A stretch of 10,140 nt of DNA from NCBI GenBank assembly GCA_028692515.1, contig JAQUXG010000024.1, positions 1 to 10,140 on the forward strand, written 5' to 3'. The stretch comes from Kiritimatiellales bacterium. Its GTDB lineage: Bacteria > Verrucomicrobiota > Kiritimatiellia > Kiritimatiellales > Tichowtungiaceae. This document shows, piece after piece, positions 6,256 through 10,140 of the stretch (position 1 is the first letter of the stretch; the number at the start of each line of letters is the position of its first letter). The position numbers and the translations under genes are program-made. The notes beneath the pieces were generated by a model, which was given only the letters and a program-made list of their open reading frames with translations, had not been told where the DNA came from and searched no databases.

Positions 6256-6735
6256 ATGGACGAACTGCTCAAACAGCTTAAAACCAACGCCAAAGAAAGT
6301 CCGGAAAACCTGGCTAAACTGCTCGGCATCACTGCGGCTGAGGTGAAAACCCGCATTGCCGACTACGAAAAGGCCGGCATCATTCAGGGCTACCAGGCGG
6401 TCATCAATGAAGACAAGCTCGACGGCGCACCCGTCACAGCCGCCATCGAAGTCCGTCTCACCGCCGAGCGCGAAGGCGGCTTCAACCGCATTGCCGAACG
6501 CATCAGCCGTTTTCCCGAAGTTCGTTCCGCCTTCCTCATGTCCGGTGGCTACGATCTGCTTCTCTTTGTCAGCGGAAAAACCCTTAACGAAGTAGCCAGC
6601 TTCGTCAGCGAAAAGCTCTCCACGCTTGGCGGCGTGGTCGGCACCGCCACTCACTTCATGCTCAAAACCTATAAGCGCAACGACGTGCTCATGCAGACGC
6701 CTGATGAAAACGAACGCCCCCAAATCTCTGCGTAG
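6256..6735 (+). CDS. Lrp/AsnC family transcriptional regulator
   Basis: A DNA-binding regulator that usually senses an amino acid, 159 residues. Residues 1-50 form the winged or plain helix-turn-helix (ENLAKLLGITAAEVKTRIADYEKAGII), followed by the family's GYQAVINEDKLDG linker. Residues 58-140 are the RAM ligand-binding domain, with a SGGYDLLLFV segment at 96-105 matching the family G-x-YD motif. GGGAG before ATG 6256 supports the start. Its last 32 bases overlap the aminotransferase gene, so the two are co-translated; the regulator probably controls this operon in response to the aminotransferase's substrate or product. The C-terminal tail after 140 (RNDVLMQTPDENERPQISA) is polar and may be shaped only by the overlap. 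Confidence 0.9.
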   Translation: MDELLKQLKTNAKESPENLAKLLGITAAEVKTRIADYEKAGIIQGYQAVINEDKLDGAPVTAAIEVRLTAEREGGFNRIAERISRFPEVRSAFLMSGGYDLLLFVSGKTLNEVASFVSEKLSTLGGVVGTATHFMLKTYKRNDVLMQTPDENERPQISA

Positions 6736-7888
6736 CCGCATCGCCGCTCACGTGCGCGACATCCCGCGCTCTGGCATCCGCGACTTCTTTGACATCGTCA
6801 GCACCCGCGACGACGTCATCAGTCTCGGCGTCGGCGAGCCCGACTTCGTCACGCCCTGGCACATTCGTGAAGCCGCCATCACCGCTCTGGAACAGGGTGT
6901 CACCAGTTACACCTCCAACCTCGGGCTGCTTGCCCTGCGCAAAGAAATCTCTGCCTACGTCCAGAAAAATACCGGTATTACGTATAACCCCGACAATGAA
7001 ATCCTCATCGCCGTCGGCGTCAGCGAAGCCATGGACCTCGCCGTTCGCGCCCTCATCGAACCTGGTGACGAAGTGCTCTATCACGAGCCCTGCTACGTCT
7101 CCTATAATCCCGTCATCACCTTTGCCCACGGGGTACCTGTTAAAGTTGAAACCTCGGCTGAAAACGGATTCAAACTCACACGCAAACAGCTCGAAGCCAA
7201 AGTCACCAAAAAAACCAAGCTTCTGATTTTGAACTTCCCCACCAACCCCACCGGGGCTGTTCTCTCGCAAAAAGAGACCGAAGAAATCGCCGCCTTCGCC
7301 ATCAAGCACGACCTCATCGTCCTCACCGACGAAATCTACGGCGAGCTCACCTACGATCAGCAGCACGTCAGCTTCATCTCCGTTCCCGGCATGAAAGAGC
7401 GAACCGTCTATTTGCACGGCTTCTCCAAAGCCTGGGCCATGACCGGCTTCCGCATGGGCTTCTCCTGCGCTCCGCCCGAGCTCACCGAAGCCATGATGAA
7501 AATCCATCAGTACACCATGCTCTGCGCTCCCATTCTCAGCCAGAAAGCCGCCCTCGAAGCGCTCAAAAATCCGGCCGCCGACATTGCCGAAATGCGCGAC
7601 TCCTACTGCGTCCGCCGCAACTACATGCACAGCGCCTTCCAGGAAATGGGCATCGACTGCTTCCTGCCCGGCGGCGCCTTCTACATGTTTCCAAGCATTG
7701 GAAAATTCGGCCTGTCGTCCTACGACTTCGCCATGAAGCTCCTCGAAGAGGAAAACGTCGCTGTTGTTCCCGGCACCGCCTTCGGCGCCTGCGGGCAGGG
7801 TAGCGTCCGCTGCTGCTACGCCACCGCTCTCGACGACATCAAAGAAGCCATGATCCGCATCGCCTGCTTTGTCAAAAAGCTCGGCTGA
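6704..7888 (+). CDS. PLP-dependent class I/II aminotransferase
   Basis: A cytoplasmic fold-type I aminotransferase, 394 residues. Visible features: LGVGEPDF at 41-48, the NFPTNPTG motif with Asn181, TDEIYGELTY with Asp209 (PLP pyridine nitrogen) and Tyr212, the Schiff-base lysine Lys242 in SKAWAMTGFR with Arg250, and Arg369 for the substrate carboxylate. The frame opens upstream at 6626, but ATG 6704 gives the family-like N-terminus (SLRSRIAAHVRDIPRSGI); it has no ribosome site and relies on coupling to the overlapping Lrp gene. The substrate is unclear: alanine, aspartate or aromatic amino acids are all possible in this subfamily. Codons favour C endings strongly, except the stretch at 7688-7704, which forms an inverted repeat. 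A diverged copy of its 3' end reappears at 8630-8689. Confidence 0.92.
   Translation: MKTNAPKSLRSRIAAHVRDIPRSGIRDFFDIVSTRDDVISLGVGEPDFVTPWHIREAAITALEQGVTSYTSNLGLLALRKEISAYVQKNTGITYNPDNEILIAVGVSEAMDLAVRALIEPGDEVLYHEPCYVSYNPVITFAHGVPVKVETSAENGFKLTRKQLEAKVTKKTKLLILNFPTNPTGAVLSQKETEEIAAFAIKHDLIVLTDEIYGELTYDQQHVSFISVPGMKERTVYLHGFSKAWAMTGFRMGFSCAPPELTEAMMKIHQYTMLCAPILSQKAALEALKNPAADIAEMRDSYCVRRNYMHSAFQEMGIDCFLPGGAFYMFPSIGKFGLSSYDFAMKLLEEENVAVVPGTAFGACGQGSVRCCYATALDDIKEAMIRIACFVKKLG
7688..7704. repeat. TTCCAA/TTGGAA inverted repeat inside the aminotransferase gene
   Basis: TTTCCAAGCATTGGAAA is a perfect 7-bp inverted repeat with loop GCA, encoding FPSIGK. It matches the intergenic hairpins at 7895, 7939 and 8713. 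The codons here (TTT, CCA, ATT, GGA) differ from the TTC, CCC, ATC and GGC usual in this gene. Confidence 0.5.
7826..7882 (+). repeat. Direct repeat copy A: 3' end of the aminotransferase gene
   Basis: These 57 bases encode ALDDIKEAMIRIACFVKKL and are repeated at 8630-8686 with 49 identical positions (hand count), including a perfect 25-base run (7829-7853 and 8633-8657). The copies are 804 bases apart and bracket the DUF5678-like/retropepsin module. Confidence 0.85.
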
Positions 7889-7894
7889 TCGCGA

Positions 7895-7957
7895 TTTTTC
7901 CAATGTTTGGAAAAAAATCTGAAAACCGGTCTCGCCGGTTCCAGGCATTGGAAAAAA
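7895..7957. repeat. Cluster of three hairpins after the aminotransferase gene
   Basis: Three adjacent inverted repeats: TTTTTCCAA/TTGGAAAAA with loop TGT (7895-7915), AACCGG/CCGGTT with loop TCTCG (7924-7940), and TTCCAG/TTGGAA with loop GCA (7939-7953). The first and last arms can also pair over a perfect 11 bases (TTTTTCCAATG 7895-7905 with CATTGGAAAAA 7946-7956), enclosing the middle hairpin. On the + strand no T-run follows, so it is not a textbook terminator, although it separates two genes. Confidence 0.6.
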
Positions 7958-7958
7958 G

Positions 7959-7987
7959 TTGTCTGTCTGCGGTGTGTGGCGTATTCT
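7959..7987 (+). promoter_or_regulatory. Candidate sigma-70-type promoter for the small module
   Basis: TTGTCT (7959-7964) and TATTCT (7982-7987) each match four of six consensus bases with the ideal 17-base spacer. Transcription would start near 7994, leaving a leader of about 14 bases before the start codon at 8008. Confidence 0.45.
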
Positions 7988-8007
7988 CCGGTCGAATTGA
8001 GGTTTTT

Positions 8008-8196
8008 ATGCCTGTTGTAACAATCAATCTGCCAAAACAGAAATGCCGGTTCCTCGCTCTGACGCCGGGAGCTCTCGGCAAAGTGGTCGCCTATGCCAAT
8101 GACCGGGCGACGCTCCTGAAAAAGGCTAAAAAGGCCGGTGTGGACAAGCCGGTCATCATGCCGGTTCTCGACCCCCGCTCGCGCTACATCTTTTAG
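8008..8196 (+). CDS. Small hypothetical protein, DUF5678-like
   Basis: A 62-residue protein of unknown function. The pattern resembles my recollection of DUF5678: a short strand (RFLALTPG), a GKVVAYANDRATLLKKAKKAG helix-bearing centre, and a final strand pair (DKPVIMPVLDPRSRYIF). It has no signal peptide or membrane segment and is probably cytoplasmic. The frame is open from 7903, but ATG 8008 is chosen: TGAGG (7998-8002) precedes it, and the upstream codons run through the hairpin cluster and promoter. Its stop is two bases before the start of the retropepsin gene, so the two are almost certainly co-expressed. That pairing suggests a shared role, such as regulator, partner or substrate of the protease; this is inference. 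Confidence 0.6.
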   Translation: MPVVTINLPKQKCRFLALTPGALGKVVAYANDRATLLKKAKKAGVDKPVIMPVLDPRSRYIF

Positions 8197-8198
8197 CC

Positions 8199-8657
8199 AT
8201 GCCGCGCGCCGAGTATCCATTCTACAGTTTTCAAACACCAACCGATGCCTGTCGCGTTTATTTGCCGATCCGCCTTTCCAATCCCAAGACCGGAAGTTCA
8301 ACAGATATCGAAATGGCGCTGGTGGATACGGGGGCGGATTCCTGCGTGATTCCAGGCAGTCTTGCCGGTGCGTTGGGACACAACCTGAAGCACAAAGCCA
8401 TTCGGCCTTCTCCGACTTTAGGAATTAACGGAACGCATGTGGATACCTATGGACACACCTTCCGGCTTGAGCTGCTTGGCCCGGATGCCGAAACGGTTGT
8501 CTGGAGCAATGACAGAACGGTGATCGACTGCATTGAAGCTGAGGTTCCGATTCTTCTCGGCACGCAGGACTTTCTGGCCAACTTTAAAATCACCATTGAT
8601 TACCCGGCGCAAAAAGTAGTGCTTCAGTGGCCCTCGACGACATCAAAGAAGCCATGA
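8199..8657 (+). CDS. Retropepsin-like aspartic protease (clan AA)
   Basis: A 152-residue single-domain aspartic protease resembling retroviral and Gag-polyprotein-type proteases. The catalytic motif is clear: MALVDTGADSCVIP at 39-52 with Asp43, after a strand with YLPIRLSNP. The second family element, ILLGTQDFLANFKITID at 118-134, matches the conserved late Leu-Gly motif. One active site per chain means it must dimerise. No signal peptide or membrane anchor is visible. It follows the DUF5678-like gene by two bases and has no ribosome site, so it depends on coupling. The last seven codons (P146 to P152) are read out of frame from the duplicated aminotransferase tail, so its C-terminus is a by-product of the junction. 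Base composition is G-rich here, unlike both neighbours. Confidence 0.82.
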   Translation: MPRAEYPFYSFQTPTDACRVYLPIRLSNPKTGSSTDIEMALVDTGADSCVIPGSLAGALGHNLKHKAIRPSPTLGINGTHVDTYGHTFRLELLGPDAETVVWSNDRTVIDCIEAEVPILLGTQDFLANFKITIDYPAQKVVLQWPSTTSKKP

Positions 8658-8689
8658 CCCGCATCGCCCGCTTCGTCTCCAAGCTGTAG
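8630..8689 (+). pseudogene. Remnant of an aminotransferase 3' end (direct repeat copy B)
   Basis: In one frame this stretch reads ALDDIKEAMTRIARFVSKL and then TAG, against ALDDIKEAMIRIACFVKKL in the intact gene. Nothing upstream of 8630 continues that frame as an aminotransferase; the retropepsin gene abuts it and runs into it in another frame. It is thus an orphan gene end. Differences include both silent and amino-acid changes, so the copies have been apart for some time or come from different aminotransferases. Confidence 0.8.
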
Positions 8690-8710
8690 GGCGGGGGCCG
8701 TGACCCCGCC
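8690..8710 (+). terminator. GC-rich hairpin after the repeated gene end
   Basis: GGCGGGG (8690-8696) and CCCCGCC (8704-8710) are perfect 7-base arms around GCCGTGA, directly after the TAG of the remnant. No T-run follows, so termination is possible but unproven. It may have been the original end of the aminotransferase operon. Confidence 0.4.
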
Positions 8711-8712
8711 GC

Positions 8713-8729
8713 TTCCAACTACATTGGAA
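8713..8729. repeat. TTCCAA/TTGGAA hairpin, downstream copy
   Basis: TTCCAA (8713-8718) and TTGGAA (8724-8729) flank loop CTACA. It is the same element as those at 7895 and 7939 and lies on the far side of the retropepsin module. Confidence 0.6.
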
Positions 8730-8732
8730 CCC

Positions 8733-8762
8733 ATCCGCGTTTATCCGTGTCCATCCGCGGTC
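8733..8762 (+). repeat. Three tandem 10-base ATCCGYG units
   Basis: ATCCGCGTTT, ATCCGTGTCC and ATCCGCGGTC follow one another exactly (8733-8742, 8743-8752, 8753-8762). This resembles a dispersed intergenic repeat I recall from many environmental bacterial genomes. Confidence 0.7.
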
Positions 8763-8770
8763 AAATTTTC

Positions 8771-8790
8771 CCCTTCGACAGGCTCAGGGC
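8771..8790. repeat. CCCTTCGACAGGCTCAGGGC element
   Basis: This 20-base element, with CCCT and AGGG outer arms, closely matches a widespread dispersed short repeat (CCTTCGACA-RGCTCAGG type) known to me from unrelated genomes. Its function is unknown. Confidence 0.6.
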
Positions 8791-8807
8791 TGGCAACCCT
8801 TGGAACT

Positions 8808-8836
8808 TTCCGTGTCTTCTGTGTATTCCGTGGTTC
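8808..8836 (+). repeat. Three tandem 9-base TTCYGTG units
   Basis: TTCCGTGTC, TTCTGTGTA and TTCCGTGGT, then TC, run in tandem from 8808. The design parallels the 10-base units at 8733, including the final GG in the third unit. Confidence 0.65.
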
Positions 8837-8912
8837 AAATTCTTCCCTCGGAGCCCCTCTGACTTCCTCAAGCGGCAGCGGGTGTGAAAAATCCCCATAT
8901 TTTTGGCTGTTC

Positions 8913-8937
8913 TTCGTTATCCTCCGTTTCCTTCTGC
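8913..8937 (+). repeat. Degenerate TTCGTT/TCCGTT/TTCTGC unit group
   Basis: TTCGTTATCC, TCCGTTTCC and TTCTGC form a third, more degenerate tandem of 9-10 base units in the same interval. Confidence 0.4.
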
Positions 8938-9007
8938 AAAAAAGATTTCCGGCGCTCGGCGGTTCATGCTTAAATCCGGCTCCACCTTTTCAAAACAGGA
9001 GTATTCC

Positions 9008-10140
9008 ATGACAAAAATTACACGGGCGCTGTTGAGCGTCTCAGACAAAGCCGGAATCGTTGAATTTGCCAAAGCCCTCGTTGCGCGCGGCGTTGAACTG
9101 CTCTCCACCGGCGGAACCGCCAAAGCCCTGCGCGACGCGGGCATTGCCGTCAAAGACGTCTCCGAGTTCACCGGCTTCCCGGAAATGCTTGATGGTCGCG
9201 TCAAAACGCTCACCCCGCAAGTACACGCCGGACTGCTTCATCTGCGCGACAATGACGAGCATATGGCCACCATGAAGGCACACGGCCTTTTGCCGATCGA
9301 CCTCGTTTGCGTCAATCTTTACCCGTTTGAGGCCACCATCGCCAAGCCCGGGGTTTCATTGGCCGAAGCCATCGAGCAGATCGATATCGGCGGCCCGACC
9401 ATGATTCGCTCCGCTGCCAAAAATATGAAGTTTGTCACCGTCATCACCGACCCGTCCGATTACAACCGCGTGCTCGCATCCATGGATGCCAACGGCGGCA
9501 ACACCACCGAAGAACTCCGCTTCGAACTCGGCCAGAAAGTTTTTGCCCGCACCGCCGAATACAACGCCGCCATCGCCGGCTATCTCGCGGAACAGATGAA
9601 ATCCGCCGCGCCGCGCCCGTTCGTCAAAGCCGCCTCCAACGGTGTCGAACTGCGCTACGGCGAAAACTCGCACCAGAAGGCGTGGCTCTACACCGACGCG
9701 ACAGCCACCGAAGCCTGCATCGCCCACACCGACGTCCTGCACGGTAAAGAAATGAGCTACAACAACTATGTGGACGGCGAAGGCGCGCTCGAAGCGGTCA
9801 AAGAACTTTCCGGCAAGCCCGGCGTCGCGGTCATTAAGCACACCAACCCGTGCGGCTATGCCACCGGCGAAACGCTGGCCGAAGCCTTCGAAGCCGCTTG
9901 GAGCGGCGACCCTGTATCTGCTTTTGGTTCCGTGATTGCTGTCACCGAAAAAGTGGACATGGCCACCGCCGAGTTGCTGAAAGGCCGCTTTATCGAAGCG
10001 CTGATCGCACCAGACTTTGAGCCCGAAGCGCTCGAACTGCTCAAGGCCAAGAGCAAAAACATCCGCCTGCTAAAATTGCGCAAGCCGATGTCCAAAGCCG
10101 CGCCGCGCAAAATGGTTAAAGACATCAATGGCGGCATTCT
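9008..10140 (+). CDS. purH: Bifunctional purine biosynthesis protein PurH, 3' truncated by the window
   Basis: Catalyses the last two steps of IMP synthesis: formyl transfer to AICAR and closure of FAICAR to IMP. The window holds 377 codons of an expected 510-530, with no stop before the edge. The N-terminal IMP cyclohydrolase (MGS-like) domain shows STGGT at 33-37, DGRVKTLTPQVHAGLL at 62-77, NLYPF at 103-107 and IGGPTMIRSAAKN at 127-139. The AICAR transformylase domain begins near 200, with RYGENSHQ at 216-223 (usually RYGENPHQ), LHGKEMSYNNYVD at 244-256 and the catalytic KHTNPCG at 277-283 (Lys277, His278). AGGAG (8997-9001), six bases before ATG 9008, fixes the start. Codons are C-rich, like the Lrp-aminotransferase pair. 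Confidence 0.96.
   Translation, partial: MTKITRALLSVSDKAGIVEFAKALVARGVELLSTGGTAKALRDAGIAVKDVSEFTGFPEMLDGRVKTLTPQVHAGLLHLRDNDEHMATMKAHGLLPIDLVCVNLYPFEATIAKPGVSLAEAIEQIDIGGPTMIRSAAKNMKFVTVITDPSDYNRVLASMDANGGNTTEELRFELGQKVFARTAEYNAAIAGYLAEQMKSAAPRPFVKAASNGVELRYGENSHQKAWLYTDATATEACIAHTDVLHGKEMSYNNYVDGEGALEAVKELSGKPGVAVIKHTNPCGYATGETLAEAFEAAWSGDPVSAFGSVIAVTEKVDMATAELLKGRFIEALIAPDFEPEALELLKAKSKNIRLLKLRKPMSKAAPRKMVKDINGGI

Larger units (their letters stand above)
8690..9007. other. Gene-free interval of short mosaic repeats before purH
   Basis: These 318 bases hold no convincing gene. They contain a GC-rich hairpin (8690-8710), a TTCCAA/TTGGAA hairpin (8713-8729), three groups of CCGTG-type short tandem units, the CCCTTCGACAGGCTCAGGGC element, and a weak AAAAAT/ATTTTT hairpin with loop CCCCAT (8887-8904). 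I cannot point to a clear purH promoter. Confidence 0.6.

Noticed and set aside
6626..6703. Upstream start for the aminotransferase at 6626
   Set aside because: The extra residues are encoded out of frame within the Lrp gene and do not look like the family N-terminus; 6704 gives the expected beginning.
6689..7948. 419-residue open frame on the - strand opposite the aminotransferase
   Set aside because: The translation is a low-complexity run of Gly, Val, Asp and Phe mirroring C-ending codons of the + strand gene, which has all its catalytic motifs.
8733..8836. CRISPR-like array
   Set aside because: The units are 9-10 bases and directly tandem, with no unique spacers of regular length and no cas genes.
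8700..9011. 103-residue open frame on the + strand before purH
   Set aside because: It translates the short repeats, has no ribosome site or recognisable domain, and overlaps the purH start.

Overview
The window looks like chromosomal DNA of a Gram-negative bacterium of roughly mid-50s GC. Signal peptides, two predicted outer-membrane beta-barrels and a sigma-54 promoter support the Gram-negative call. The mix of short intergenic repeats (TTCCAA/TTGGAA hairpins, CCGTG-rich 9-10 bp units, the CCCTTCGACAGGCTCAGGGC element) suggests the PVC group, perhaps Kiritimatiellota or Verrucomicrobiota. That taxonomic guess is from memory of such genomes and is unproven. All recognised genes lie on the + strand.

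Region 1 (33-2456) is a compact modABC operon for molybdate uptake: a periplasmic binding protein, a membrane permease and an ATPase with a C-terminal molybdate-binding-type domain. The genes overlap by 4 and 17 bases.

Region 2 (2457-6195) is a nitrogen-acquisition block. An AT-rich 237-base interval holds a full-consensus sigma-54 promoter (2608-2623). Upstream of it are two ATAC-N6-GTAT dyads at about -149 and -120, where an enhancer-binding protein would be expected. Downstream come amtB (ammonium channel), a PII regulator lacking the uridylylation tyrosine, and a TorF/Gcw_chp-type porin ending in a terminator. A second porin of the same family follows, with a terminator of nearly the same stem. 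The likely logic is that low nitrogen activates sigma-54 transcription, AmtB imports ammonium, PII gates AmtB, and the porins supply outer-membrane passage. Molybdate uptake next door would fit a nitrogenase or nitrate-reductase user, but neither enzyme is in the window.

Region 3 (6196-7888) is an Lrp/AsnC regulator overlapping a PLP-dependent class I/II aminotransferase gene. Region 4 (7889-8689) is a small two-gene module: a 62-residue DUF5678-like protein and a retropepsin-like aspartic protease. It is bracketed by two copies of the aminotransferase 3' end (57 bases, 49 identical by hand count), so it looks inserted or captured. Region 5 (8690-9007) has no convincing gene and holds a mosaic of short repeats. 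Region 6 (9008 to the end) is purH, truncated by the window edge.

The least expected features are the module bracketed by repeated gene ends, the Y51V PII protein, the sigma-54/tandem-dyad control region, and a switch from G-rich to C-rich coding strand near 6.2 kb that reverses inside the retropepsin gene.
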